Assembly: GCF_023078275.1 (NCBI RefSeq)
Contig: NC_062973.1
Coordinates: forward strand, 20,144,956 to 20,208,955
DNA length: 64,000 nt
Reading direction: 5' to 3'
DNA from: Leguminivora glycinivorella
Lineage: Eukaryota; Arthropoda; Insecta; Lepidoptera; Tortricidae
The translations under genes were made by a program, and so were the position numbers. Below the pieces are notes generated by a model. It saw nothing but the letters and a program-made list of their open reading frames with translations. It was not told where the DNA came from and did not search any database. Position 1 is the first letter of the stretch. Each line of letters opens with the position of its first letter. Below, piece by piece: positions 1 to 10,706 of this stretch.

Positions 1-804
1 CCTCTGTGTTTATCTGTTATTGTCTTCTTTTATACGGATTTAAGAAAATACACTGAACCAAAGACATTTAAATAATAAGGGCTATAGATTTAAATACTAC
101 GGAAGATCAGCGCTGGCTACATCAGGCATCATGCTGAGTTGGGTCCATTTCGTGATGAACACTTTTATGTAATTTTGTTCTTTGCCGTTTTATGTTTGAT
201 GTCTGTACAAGTGTACATGTCCGTACATGTTATGTGATCGTCATGAATAAATGTCTTTTATCTTTTTTTTTATCTTTTAAATATTCGGAAACATTTTTCT
301 TAAAAACTTACATATCGTACTATTCCCAGTACACTCAGCCGCTGAGAGAAGTTAGCCCCTGAAAACAATTTCTATGTACCCCTACATCATTACTTCTTTG
401 TATACGCCGACTACATTTTTTATGTGAGCATAGTGCTTTAATAGCAAGATATGAAGTCAATGGAGCGAAAAGTGGCGCTGATTGTCATAAGCGTTATTTT
501 ATGGGATGCATTAATAATTTTACTCCATGAGACTTGCAGGCTTTACGTAGAAAATCCCACAAAATTAGAAAAAAAAAAACACTACTGTTTTCATTAGTAT
601 CTAGCACACATATAAGTTGTATAATATAGCTTGGTATATCAGACTATTTGCATATATGGCATATTTCGTTGTCGACAATCTGGCATAAACTCGAATCAGT
701 TAAACTGGTTATTCAAAATTCGTCCACCTGCTTCCTTCACATATATCTTTAAAAAGTTATTTCTGTTGTAACGATATGAAATGTGACATAAATTGCTATT
801 AAAT
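1..804. other. AT-rich stretch, nothing recognised
   Basis: No coding signal, RNA gene or clear inverted repeat was seen. Short poly-A/T runs only. Confidence 0.4.
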
Positions 805-880
805 CTTTTTTTTTTTATTAGCCTACTGTAGTGTCCCACTGCTGGGCAAAGGCCTCCCCTCGCTTCTTCCACTCAACCCT
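805..880 (-). pseudogene. LINE 3' end, C-terminal ORF remnant with A tail
   Basis: Read on the minus strand this gives VEWKKRGEAFAQQWDT, then a stop and a run of A. The same ending occurs at 19674-19793 (+) and 32758-32810 (-), so three 5'-truncated copies of one LINE family are present. The ending is typical of the extreme C-terminus of arthropod non-LTR retrotransposon ORF2. Only the last 20 or so codons remain. Confidence 0.7.
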
Positions 881-2650
881 GCAATATTATCTATTAAATC
901 TTTTAATAGATAATATTGCCGCGGACCAATTTTATGAAACGAGAAAGTTACATAAAAAATCATATATAATAATCAAAAGAAATGCATATTACTTTCAACC
1001 GCGTTGTAAAATCCACAATATGTATTCAACGTTGATATTTGAACGACACATTACAAGCGTATTTTGATTATTTTTTTCAAACAGTGCAACAAAAAATATA
1101 AGTTTTTGCATGGGATTGGTGGGGCAGAACAAATGTATATTCATCTATTAAAAAGATTTATGTTATAGCTACGTAACAAATCACTCAAGTTGCTTTACTG
1201 AACAATAAAACGAATTTGAATTTAAAAATCACAATGTTGCAAAAACTTCTAAAATAGACTATCAGAGTCGAATAAATGGCTCATTAAATCGCAGTAATAA
1301 ATTACTTGCACGTGTTTTTTTTATTTACGGCCCATTTGATACCAAGATGAGAAATAATTAACATACATAATGGATTTTTTTGTCCCGTACTTTGTGTATC
1401 GCGTCAATCGGAATACAGTTTTTTTTATATGGACAACACGTTTTGTTCATTGGATATGAATAAGTAGCTAACGTAATATACTGGTAGCCCCGCAGACGTA
1501 CCTAAATATTTTATTATTTACTCTTGCTGATCATAACGATAAAGACAAGATAAAGCTTTCTATGGCGCTTTTTGATGCTGCACAACCTAATGTAGAACTT
1601 AAAGTAGCATAATAACAGAAACATAAAATAACCCAAAATTGAATGTATATGTAAACCAAGACCGATTTAATACTAGACTGACAAAGCCCATACACAAAAG
1701 CGTACCCCTGAAACTTATGGGCCTTTTAGGCTTAAAACTAGATGGCGCTGTTCGCAGCTTGGAAGTGCCAAAATCATATTTTCCCCAAATAGTTTTGCGT
1801 GTTTTTATTTTTTGTAAGAACAAATGAGATATTTCTTCATTTTAAAATCATGACATCACGTCAATTAAATACACATTTTGAAAAAATAAATAAATTTGTA
1901 GGCATCATCAGTGTAGTTATAATGACATTGAGATTTATATTATCTTTTTCTTCTGTGACAATTTGATATGTTTTCTCTTAAGAAGAACGACGTATTATCA
2001 AACCATAATATAATTTATTGAAATTATTTTTTTTTGATGAATACTTTTGCAGTTAAATTGTATCTTGTTATTCAATGCATGTTAATTATAAGATGTAATG
2101 TTTTGAAAAGAAGTGGCCCGCCGAGTTTCTTGCCGGTCCCATAGTGGATGGCCCCTCCCAACTGAGGGGGGACTGAAATCTTCTCGAGGCTGAGGCGTAG
2201 GGTTAGAGCCGGCGTATCTTTATTTGACGTTCATATGCGCATTTTCATTTTTTCAGTAGGTATTTAATAGGTGGCGCTAAATAATCGAGGTACGATTCTT
2301 AGTATGAAGTATGTAAATAAACATTTCATGGTAAACTTTCGCATTGAGACAGCTGCGCTGTTATTAAAAGTTACATAGTTAGTTAGGTATGACAATTTCG
2401 CAACAAGCCGGCCATGTCACGATATTTGCAATATCACGACCTGTCAAAAAAGGACTATAATCACCCCAGCTTAAAGATAAACATAAAGCTGATTGTTTAA
2501 AAACGCCGCACCCCTCCGGACCAGACGAGTTAATAAGAAAATTATTAAGGATCATGCAAACTCCCCAGTTTATTTCTTCCTCATCTTCAAAGATTTTTTA
2601 CGGCCAAGTAGGTAGTATCACATTTCACAAGTCATATCAAAGTTGTGTCC
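881..2650. other. AT-rich stretch without identifiable features
   Basis: Nothing firmly supported. The overlapping short ORFs near 1599-1827 lie on both strands with no family resemblance. A GC-richer patch at 2110-2220 could be an old repeat but has no partner in this window. Confidence 0.35.
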
Positions 2651-2659
2651 AAGCGTTGT

Positions 2660-2890
2660 CCTTTCTAATGCCTAATGACTATTTCTTCTTCTTTGTCGTA
2701 TCCTCATGGCTGAGGGACGTGACGAATGTGGACACTCTTCAACAGTTGTCTCCACGCCACTCGATCCTGGGCCCGGTGCATGCTAGCCTGCAAAGTGGTC
2801 TTTGTCACAGACGTTATTCTGTCTGCCCAACATGTGCCCATGCTTCCACTTCTTCACTTCCTTGCCATGCGTCCCGTGATTGTGAGCTGC
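2660..2890. repeat. probable old LINE fragment
   Basis: This GC-richer block resembles degenerate lepidopteran LINE-derived sequence (CTCATGGCTGAGG motif). Open frames here are short and conflict. The call rests on general resemblance, since no second copy was found in the window. Confidence 0.3.
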
Positions 2891-2899
2891 TCTAGACTA

Positions 2900-4020
2900 T
2901 TTAGGGTTGTCAAAAACCAAGTAATTTGTGGTAGCACACGCAAAGGATCATCGTCATCACGTTGTATCAACCCCAATAATTGCTGCGTAGTAATGTGAGA
3001 CGTAATATATTTATTAGCGTCTCGGAATCTCACGATCAGGAGTGTCCAAACGGTTGTACTATCAACTACACTAGGGACAAGTGTGGTTGTACTATCTTAC
3101 AGGAATGTGTGTATGCGGCTTAATCTTAATATCTCATGAATGAGCCACGTGTGGAGTTGTGGACGTACCGACGGTCTTACGGCGCGGTTCGTTGCTTCAG
3201 CTAACAACCTTTATCCTGTCGTGTAAAATGCGATTATCTTCTGTTAGTCAGCGATGTCGTGGCGTGGAATTATTCTCTTATATAGCTATTAAATTAATGG
3301 AACAATAACTATGTAAATGGAGTGTTGTTTAGTTTTTTTATGGATTTAAGTTAAGCAACAAAATGTGGTTTCGAACTGTAAATAGGTACAGACGTTTTGC
3401 AGCTTTCTCGCTTTCCAAGTCATCGTTTCCCCTTATCCTTTTCGTTTCCCCTTATCCTATTTACTTGGGGTTGGTGCAGCATGTTTTTTGCAATCCACGT
3501 GTGTGTTACGTATCATGAGTTCACAACTAAATCTATCCTATAGATAGGTGTTATGTGCTTATGTGTACCTATTGTGTATTATAGACTTCTTTAATACGTT
3601 TACGATTGTCACAATCTGTAACTTTTACACGTTGTCTCATGAGAGCGGTGTCTTAAAGCGTCGATTATACAATTATTCTTAAGTAATTAATGTTCCCGAT
3701 ATACAGATTTGACGTAATTGGCCTTTACACATGATAATTATTTTAATTTATTACCTATGCATAATATTTCTTAGATACATGACAGATAAAATCGTGACCT
3801 GGTTGCACTTTGCGCATTTTCTCATTTTCCTTTTATTGTAATCATTTATAGGAAATGTCTGCATATAATCAACTAATTCTAAGGACGATCTAATCTTACA
3901 TACATACATGTTGCAACTTGCAACTTCTATAGGTACAAGGTACATTAAAACAAATTATGTGCAATGTTATGTGCATTGTTACTTAACAGGTAAAAGCTAA
4001 CAGAAAAAAAGATACCACAG
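2900..4020. other. AT-rich stretch, nothing recognised
   Basis: Contains a direct repeat of CGTTTCCCCTTATCC near 3424-3458 and a small imperfect hairpin near 2996-3035. No gene or complete transposon was seen. Confidence 0.35.
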
Positions 4021-4024
4021 GGTG

Positions 4025-4404
4025 GCTAGCCGAATGGCACAATCGCTCACGAAACCACAGAATATATAATAGTACAAGTACAGAAGGCTCACTCCTTTGA
4101 TGTTCACAAAATGTCGCCATTCTAAATTCTTACCTACATTAACAAACGGACCGCACGCGAGCAGCCAACATTGAATTTTATTGCGCTGCACGAAGGTCGT
4201 TGCCAATGAATGGGCCGCGAACTCGCGGCCGCTGACATGTACTTGTAGCGCGGCGATAGAATTGAGGAGTGAGCCGCCCCTGACGAAACGCTCACGAAAC
4301 GAAGCGCTAGTAGATATCTATCTCTATCGCGCTTGCGTATTGGCGCGACAGAGCCAGCGGCGTATCGCTTTCGTTTGGCGTCGGAGAAATGCCATTCGGC
4401 TACG
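4025..4404 (+). mobile_element. MITE family A copy, split by a SINE-like insertion
   Basis: Terminal inverted repeats TAGCCGAATGGCA at the left and its complement TGCCATTCGGCTA at the right enclose the family's typical inner sequence (ATCTATCTCTATCGC, GGCGCGACAGAGCCAG). Other copies lie at 10483, 12920, 15288, 34393, 55075 and 57785. This copy is interrupted by a 233-bp insert at 4056-4288; removing it and one copy of the 12-bp duplication restores a normal MITE. No coding capacity. Confidence 0.85.
4056..4288 (-). mobile_element. SINE-like element ending in CTGTG (nested)
   Basis: The insert is flanked by a 12-bp target duplication, CGCTCACGAAAC, at 4044-4055 and 4289-4300. In minus orientation it starts near GGGGCGGCTCACTC, has a GC-rich head with GCGGCCGCGAGTTCGCGGCC, and ends ACTATTATATATTCTGTG. 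The same head and tail occur at 20810-21346 (+). Tail-only copies lie at 42645-42668 and 50086-50109. Length-variable duplications and 5' truncation indicate retroposition. There is no poly-A tail, and I see no clear tRNA promoter, so the origin of the head is unknown. Confidence 0.8.
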
Positions 4405-5200
4405 GGGCCTGTTCATGATAAAGACGAAACAAAATACTCTACCTATCCCGTGGATCGACCTCCCGCCAAAATTCAAAATGGCCGTAAGTGCCCAGCGGAT
4501 TTGAGCAGCAAACTTGAGGTTACCTTTTGATACTTCATTTGAATTTGTGCTTGTGTTTTATAATTATAAAACATATGCCATACATCGTTAGAAAGCTGCA
4601 TAAATATGCTATACATGACAATTAGGAAAATATTACTGACCTGTGATTATCAATCCAAAAACAAACATGTTTTGTTCATGATAAAGACGAAAATACTCTA
4701 CCTATAGGTACCTTTTATTTCAGGAGTGTACAAACAGCAACAAACGTGACTTTTTGCTGAAATTCATGACACTGGCCAGGAAATGATCGCATATCATAAA
4801 TTCATACTGAGGTTCTAATTAAATAAGTACGTAAAAAGAAAAGTGAGCGATCACGATGTGATCAACATATCTTAACAAGTCGGTGATAAAAGTTCTTCCT
4901 ACTGCGCATATGGAGATTATTTGTTATGTAACTTCTATAATGTAAAACGTAAGGTTATTTAGATATTGGGAAAGAAAATACTATTTTTGGACTAAATAAA
5001 GTGTGTTATTAATTTTACACAAAGATTGCCGTACCATTAATTTTCTCAATATAGGTTAACATAGCAAAACAAATTACGGTTTTCCTTGTAGGGACCTACA
5101 TAGTGTGGTCACCCTACATGATACATTTCTATGAGAAAAGTTATGTCTGAATATCTTTAAAACCAGACAACGAATATAAAATATTAGATGGTGAATATTT
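4405..5200. other. AT-rich stretch, nothing recognised
   Basis: The phrase GTTCATGATAAAGACGAAA occurs twice (about 4410 and 4675), a short direct repeat of unknown meaning. No gene was seen. Confidence 0.35.
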
Positions 5201-5800
5201 AGTAAAAATTTTACTAAATGTTGAAGTACTTTCGAGTATCTGTGGTGCTACAAATCTTAAGATATTTACATTTTTAACTTTCTCAAAACGTGTGGAGTGA
5301 GTGAGCACTTACAAAAATTTATTATAAAAAAACCTGACACGTTAGGGGTTCGTTTTGTATTTTACAAATTCCCATTTCACTTTTACTAAACTATACACAT
5401 ATAATAGCGGTCTAAAAAGATTTAGACCGCTATGTTTTGATGAAAAACATAAGATGTTTTTCATCAAAATTCGGCTTTTCAAAAGTGTGAGGATTGAGTG
5501 AGCATAAGAAACTATTTGTAAAAAATTAAATACGTCACTAGGTGATCTAAAATTTATAGAGGTAAGTTGGCATATTTTTTACTAAATGTTAGTATATAAA
5601 TATTATATGTTAAATGAATACATTCACTGTTTTCGTTGGTAGTTTGTGAGAACTGAGTGAGCACATGTTAATGACTGTATCTTTTGATTTATCTTTTTAC
5701 AAATTCAGAGATTCGTTTTACAATTGTTTTAGAACTTTTACTAAATGATCAGCATATTTTTTTTTATTTTCGGATGGTGCTCACTCAATCCACACGCACA
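5200..5800. repeat. diverged tandem array, period about 160-200 bp
   Basis: TTTTACTAAA recurs near 5209, 5390, 5577 and 5748. A TGAGTGAGCA motif follows at about 5298, 5496 and 5655, and appears inverted at 5775. AT-rich spacers separate them. The units are strongly diverged, so this is an old satellite-like array or the interior of an unknown element. Confidence 0.55.
5404..5469. repeat. two adjacent perfect hairpins
   Basis: The first hairpin is ATAGCGGTCTAAA, loop AAGA, then its exact complement (5404-5433). The second is TTTTGATGAAAAACAT, loop AAG, then its exact complement (5435-5469). They are separated by one base and lie inside the 5200-5800 array. Confidence 0.85.
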
Positions 5801-5972
5801 CACTGTTTGCTACTTATATTATACTAGTCGTATATCAATAGATAGTTATACCATATAACGGTTATTATAAATAAGTTTTATACGAAATAATGGTTATACA
5901 AAATAAAAGTAGATATTTTGTAGTTATACCAAATGTTAATTATGTCAAATGAGTGATTATATCCTTTAAATA

Positions 5973-6319
5973 CAGGGTGGGGCCTGTAACAAAAGCAAAA
6001 AATGAAACTGTAGGCTACACTCCTTAAACTGACCAACATTTGTTCAGTGACTTTTAAAAATTATGAAGTCTTTCAATTTTTAATATTTCATACAAAATAA
6101 ATATTAGCTTCAATGTACGCCATTATTGTTGTCATTGACGTTGTCTGTCACACTTTAGACTTAACAGAATTCGCAATACATTACCTCTTAGAAAAAACTT
6201 TCAAGGGTGATAAAATTCAAAATACAAGTTATTTTTAAAAGTCGCTGAACAAATGTTGATCAGTATAAGGAGAATAGCCTACAGTTTAATTTTTTGCTTT
6301 TGTTACAGGCCCCACTCTG
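5973..6319. mobile_element. MITE, TA target, CAGGGTG termini
   Basis: The left end CAGGGTGGGGCCTGTAACAA and the right end (reverse complement beginning CAGAGTGGGGCCTGTAAC) are inverted repeats of more than 30 bp, extended by a GCAAAAAATGAAACTG-like segment. TA flanks both sides. The short terminus plus TA duplication suits a Tc1/mariner-like non-autonomous element. No ORF inside. Confidence 0.8.
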
Positions 6320-6324
6320 TATAT

Positions 6325-7095
6325 ACCAAATGTTGTTATATCAAATGTAACTACACCAAAAAAAGTTATACCAATCATTACACACCCGAAACAGTGAAGT
6401 CACTCTTCTGATGTATCTTCAGTCCTAGTCAATAATTTATAATAATTTACAAGATGTGCATACTTATAAGGATTTTAATCATAGCAGGTTTAATTCGTGT
6501 TAATCATCATAGTTGTAGCTGTAGTGGGGTAGCTATCAGAACCTGTTTTACATTACTAGGGCATACATACTCCTACGATTCGTAAGTACAAAACTAAGTA
6601 TGTTTTTATTGTCGTCCCGATGTCTGATTTTCTTGTCAAAATGTAGAGTGACGACGTGTTGGCGTGTATCATTGTAGTACAGGCTCGCCGAAATTCACAT
6701 CAGCGGGCGTAGCACACTAGTTGGATAAACTTTATCACATCGGTACATCCCTATTACACTTACAAATAGTGCTAAAAGGACGGCCTGGCGTTATATCGCT
6801 TATCACCCGACCATGCTGGTCTGCATGCGGCATTGCGATGTTAATTATTTATTACCTGAAACAAAATAAATCGAGATTAAATATCTGTTGAATTTGAATA
6901 ATCTTCACTTGCTATAAAATTCAGGCGTGACATGGGTGGTTTTATTGAAAATATGTAGGTGTTAAAATATCATAAACATTCAATAAATTGAAAATGGCAA
7001 CCAGTATTCATGTAAAGCTTTTCGATGCTACGTTGTAGCACCCAAATCATAGATTTTCTTATAATATGACAGGTTTTTGAGATTTAAGTTCCCTA
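6325..7095. other. no gene recognised
   Basis: Mixed AT-rich sequence. Multiple ACCAAA/TATACCAAATG repeats flank the 5973 MITE on both sides (5900-5950 and 6320-6380). Nothing else is supported. Confidence 0.35.
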
Positions 7096-7104
7096 TTATT
7101 ATAT

Positions 7105-7370
7105 AGGCCCCGTGTGGTGACGGGTTACGAATTTCACCACCCCCTTTCTTCCCGTGGGTGTCGTAGAAATCGAGTGTGGGATATGGGTTAAATTGCGACG
7201 TAGGCGAGAGGCTGGCAACCTGTCACTGCAATGTCACAATTTCGATTTCTTTCAACCCCTTTTTGCCAAGAGTGGCACTGAAACTTGGTAGTTCATGTGC
7301 TCTGCCTACCCCTTTATGGGATACAGGCGTGATTATATGTATGTATGTGTATGTATGTATGTATTATTAT
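7105..7370 (+). repeat. dispersed repeat (GTGTGGTGACGGGTTA family) with TATG tail
   Basis: About 240 bp starting near GTGTGGTGACGGGTTACGAA and ending at TTTATGGGATACAGGCGTGA, followed by a (TATG)n tail. A second full copy is on the minus strand at 61300-61541 and a 3' fragment at 8345-8420. The microsatellite tail and 5' truncation suggest a LINE or SINE 3' end, but the class is not certain. Confidence 0.7.
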
Positions 7371-7385
7371 ATAGGTGAATGAGTA

Positions 7386-7564
7386 TCCATACTAATATTA
7401 TAAATGGGAAAGTGTGTGTGTCTGTTTGTTTGTCCGTCTTTCACGGCAAAACGGAGCGACGGGTTGACGTGATTTTTTAAGTGGAGATAGTTGAAGGGAT
7501 GGAGAGTGATATAGGCTACTTTTTGTCGCTTTCTAACGCGAGCGAAGCCGCGGGCAAAAGCTAG
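7386..7564 (+). mobile_element. Helitron-like non-autonomous repeat
   Basis: Starts TCCATACTAATATTATAAAT and ends GCGGGCAAAAGCTAG, lying between a host A (7385) and T (7565). The TC...CTAG ends with A/T target and a GC-rich imperfect hairpin just before CTAG match Helitron conventions. Other copies: 27737-27909 (+), 42223-42401 (-) and 56901-57568 (+, interrupted). There is no coding capacity; mobilisation would need a Rep/helicase from elsewhere. Confidence 0.75.
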
Positions 7565-7808
7565 TATTCTATATTCATGTTTGTACACTGCCCGAAGCCC
7601 GAATAAACAAAATACGATCATACGATTAGTACATCCGGTCAAATGAGACAGTCAGGCCTCTCTTTGATATTGAGCACAATATTGACATTGCAAATTCGCG
7701 ATGTGTTCGAGGACGACTGTTGACTCGGGTGCCTTTGAATATAGGGTTGCCACTTTTACATAAAATAATATTTATATTTATATTTATTTATTCAATTACA
7801 ATCATAAG

Positions 7809-8010
7809 CATACATCGGGGTTTTGGGAGCGGCAATGATTTACACTAGCCCAAAAATGGTGAAAACGATAAAAGATAAACATTACTTTAACATTTCTAGG
7901 TACATTTGGAGCCAGTTACATAGTTAAATATATATTTCAGTAATTCAAATGACTCTAAACAGAGTTACAAATACACGAATTCATTCCCGCTCCCAAAACC
8001 CCGATGTATG
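7809..8010. mobile_element. inverted-repeat element (MITE-like)
   Basis: ACATCGGGGTTTTGGGAGCGG near 7812 is matched by its exact reverse complement ending near 8008. The interior is AT-rich with no ORF. No second copy was seen here. Confidence 0.7.
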
Positions 8011-8344
8011 ATCATAAGCTTACAGTGTGGTACCAAAGCGCCTATAATGCTATCAAGAGGTAATATAACAATACAATACAATACTAAAACACTATTAACC
8101 AAATACATAAATTAAATTAAGTTATTCTTATGTAACTATTTAATAATCCCGTACCAGTTACCAGGTTCGAAGCAATTCGGCTTATCCTTTAGAAAACAGG
8201 TTACTAATATATTATTAGGTAGGTATGTGCATGTACGAATATCCTTTAAAAACTGAATACTCGCGGTTCATTTTTAGCAAGATTGAATAAAATATAATTT
8301 AGCTTAAAAATACTTTAATTAGTTTTAAATTGATCCACTTAATT

Positions 8345-8420
8345 GCTTATATTGGCACTGAATCTTGAGCAGTTTCCTGTGCTCTGTCTACCTCATTTGG
8401 AAATAAAGGCGTGACAAGTT
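8345..8420 (+). repeat. 3' fragment of the 7105 repeat family
   Basis: TTGGCACTGAATCTTGAGCA through AAATAAAGGCGTGAC aligns with the last 80 bp or so of the 7105-7370 repeat, with many substitutions. Confidence 0.55.
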
Positions 8421-8429
8421 TATGTTTGT

Positions 8430-8880
8430 GTCAATTTTGCGTTGTTCAATAATGAAATAAGAATATTGTCACAAAATGTGCCAGCCCTAAAAGACATGAC
8501 TGCTTTATTAGTTTATTTGCAAGTTTATGGTATTTTACATTAGTATGCGAAATGACATGCATCGTTAGAGCTTTTTTAATAAGTTTTCCACGTAAAATCA
8601 TTAAATGAAAATCTCTTTATTCTTACATCGGTATACATACGCTTTTTTTAATAAGTCTTTAAGTCATATAACATAAAGTCCTAGTTTGAAGTGAGCTAAA
8701 TTTGAGTGATAAATATAGGTACTAACACATTTCTTACATAGGGTACTTTACTGTTAAAATATTTTGACCCTATTCAATCCTACAATATTTGTTGTAATTT
8801 CATGTGTTTTTAAACTGTACCTACTTCTTAGTTAAGTACTATATTACATGTATTTCCATTAGAAATATCATCTAAAAAAA
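8430..8880. other. AT-rich stretch, nothing recognised
   Basis: No repeat partner, RNA gene or coding signal was found. Confidence 0.35.
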
Positions 8881-8893
8881 ATCTCTCCTCGAT

Positions 8894-9231
8894 CATTCTC
8901 CTTGCGTTTATCCCGGCATTTGCCACGGCCATCGATCTAAACTACCTAAACTAAAGTTTAAATCGATGGCCACGGCTCACGAGAGCCTGGGGTCCGCTTT
9001 GACAACTAATCCCAAGGTTTGGCGTAGGCACTAGTCATCTGACCTTCCAACCGGAAGGGTAAACTAGACCCTTATTGGAATTAGTCCGGTTTCCTCAGGA
9101 TGTTTTCCTTCACCGAAAAACGACTGGCAAACATCAAATGACATTTCGCACGTAAATTCCGAAAAGCTCATTGGTGCGAACCCGCGACCTTCGGAACGAA
9201 AGTCGCACGTACTTGCTAGGCTACCAGCGCT
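8894..9231 (-). mobile_element. tRNA-derived SINE with 12-bp target duplication
   Basis: The duplication TCTCTCCTCGAT lies at 8882-8893 and 9232-9243. On the minus strand the element begins AGCGCTGGTAGCCTAGCAAG, an A-box-like start. It then has GGTCGCGGGTTCGCACC, a B-box-like segment, followed by a tRNA-unrelated body (TTTTTCGGTGAAGGAAAAC, GGACTAATTCC) and ends near CTCTCGTGAGCC and CAAGGAGAATG. This matches a widespread lepidopteran SINE type by memory. It carries a 40-bp palindromic micro-insertion at 8929-8968. Confidence 0.8.
8929..8968. repeat. 40-bp palindromic insertion with 7-bp duplication
   Basis: GCCACGG at 8922-8928 is repeated at 8969-8975. Between them lie 40 bp beginning CCATCGAT and ending ATCGATG, with AAACT/AGTTT inside, able to fold on itself. 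The SINE around it reads normally if the 40 bp and one repeat are removed. Confidence 0.75.
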
Positions 9232-9244
9232 TCTCTCCTCGATA

Positions 9245-9540
9245 TTAGCAACGAAATCCATAAAATTACATACCTGCTTAAAAACACAGTATTCAGATTT
9301 AATGATCAGCATCGAATCGAACCATGACGTCCATGACTGTCATTTTCGCGGTGTTTTTCTACCGGAAGCCTAGGTGTCATGGTGTCCGGCGCGTACGCAA
9401 GGTGGTGCGGTGCGCGGCCGTGGCGTGATCTATGGCTGATTATATCGATTAGCAATTACTGAGAAGATTAATAATGAGACTTCTGTGAATTATAATGGAT
9501 TTATATTTATGGCAACCCGAACCCTCCTTAGAGCTTGTAC
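9245..9540. other. no gene recognised
   Basis: Includes a GC-richer patch at 9340-9430 without a recognisable family. Confidence 0.3.
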
Positions 9541-9544
9541 ACTC

Positions 9545-9711
9545 CTTTTTGCTGTGTACTTAACACATCAAAAGGGAATGTACAAGTTTCTAATGGGGTG
9601 GCAACGCGCATGTGACACTGTTTGAGTTGCATGCGTCCATAGGTTACGGTGACCGCTTTACATCAAGCGGACCGTATGCTTGTTTGCCACCGACGTAGTA
9701 TTAAAAAAAAA
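9545..9711 (+). pseudogene. LINE 3' end, ORF2 C-terminal remnant
   Basis: The frame GMYKFLMGWQRACDTV can be read at about 9575-9625. It is followed by a 3' region (GCGTCCATAGGTTACGGTGACCG, TTGTTTGCCACCGACGTAGT) and a poly-A tail. The same ending is found at 26010-26298, where the protein frame is longer. Only the tail of a 5'-truncated non-LTR retrotransposon remains. Confidence 0.75.
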
Positions 9712-9984
9712 TGGAGTTTGCAAAGTCAGTTGTGAGGTTTTCTTATCTTATTTATAGGTAAGTACCTAATGCATGATTTAAAAATGTCACGTAAACTTAA
9801 ATTTAGTTTTTTTTACTTACAACGTGGGTGCTAAACGGTCTGCATGATAGTCAAAAATCTTGGAAATTGCAATTTTGTCAACATCAATCAATCGTAGACA
9901 TAGCGTGGAGGTTTGGGAGATAAGTCATAACATTCATAAATAAATTTAATTTTAACAAGCAGAAACGTCTGCTAACGATTCTAA

Positions 9985-10351
9985 ACATTTTTATATTAAA
10001 GGAAAAATTGGAATAATTTACGCTTCCGGCGGGACTTGAACCCGCATCATTTTTGCAATCCGTGCAATGCTCTTACCAATTGAGCTACGGAAGCCACGCC
10101 GGACATCGCAAATCTTTCCATGCCTTTCCTTACACACGTCTTGGGGTGACGTCTAGCGCCATCTACCGACAGACTATTACATCTTGTAACGGCACTGGAG
10201 TCTCTAGTTATATTGAGAATTCACCAGTAACAATGTGCTAACCCATACTAAATTTAATTTCAACAAGCATTTAATTTTAAAATGATGGGGGTTCAAGTCC
10301 CGCCGGAAGCGTAAATTTTTCCAATTTTTCCTTTAATATAAAAATATTTAT
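9985..10351. mobile_element. tRNA-bearing inverted-repeat element, copy 1
   Basis: Left arm ACATTTTTATATTAAAGGAA...CGCTTCCGGCGGGACTTG (about 9985-10042) is matched by its near-perfect complement at 10292-10351. The arms therefore include the acceptor and T-arm part of a tRNA-like sequence. A complete tRNA-like unit lies on the minus strand at 10022-10094, and only its 3' half on the plus strand at 10289-10316. A further shared flank (CAGAAACGTCTGCTAACG, about 9960) also precedes the 13516 copy, so the element may start upstream. Confidence 0.8.
10022..10094 (-). tRNA. tRNA-like sequence inside foldback element
   Basis: On the minus strand: acceptor GCTTCCG...CGGAAGC (7 bp), D arm GCTC...GAGC, T arm GCGGG-TTCAAGT-CCCGC. 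An A-box TAGCTCAATTGG and B-box GGTTCAAGTCC are intact. The anticodon arm is poor: TTGCA/TGCAA leaves a 5-nt loop without a normal U33-anticodon. It is more likely a tRNA-derived pol III promoter or pseudogene than a working tRNA. Confidence 0.6.
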
Positions 10352-10482
10352 AAATAAACTTAAAATTTCAAAGCAGCTCCTTTAGTTTACAGCTCGTCAT
10401 AAGGCGACACCTGAATGTAGACCTATATACCCACCGTACTGTAAATAGCTATGTACAGGAATAAATTCCATCCGCCAGGTGC

Positions 10483-10590
10483 TGGTAGCCGAATGGCATT
10501 TCTGCGACGCGAAACGAAAACGAAACGCCGCGAAAGGTAGTCTGGCTCTGTCGCGCCAATACGCACAAGCGATAGAGATAGACATTTTTC
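10483..10590 (-). mobile_element. MITE family A, truncated
   Basis: Has the GTAGCCGAATGGCATTTCTG end and the GTCTGGCTCTGTCGCGCC interior, but stops at GATAGAGATAGACA without the opposite inverted repeat. Confidence 0.75.
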
Positions 10591-10706
10591 TACTCGTCGA
10601 CTTTAATCTGTCAATTAGGACACCACAGACTAAACTATAAGTGCTGACTTTTCAGTGTTGGATAGTCTTTGACACTTAGTAGCAGGGGGAAATTAGCTAA
10701 AATTAC

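Noticed and set aside
2554..2998. Overlapping 90-113 codon frames on the plus strand
   Set aside because: They conflict with each other, show no family motif, and overlap an old LINE-like fragment.
9955..9980. Helitron 3' end (GCAGAAACGTCTGC hairpin followed by TAA)
   Set aside because: The hairpin and CTAA fit loosely, and the same sequence precedes both tRNA-bearing elements, but no TC start or A/T insertion site could be shown.
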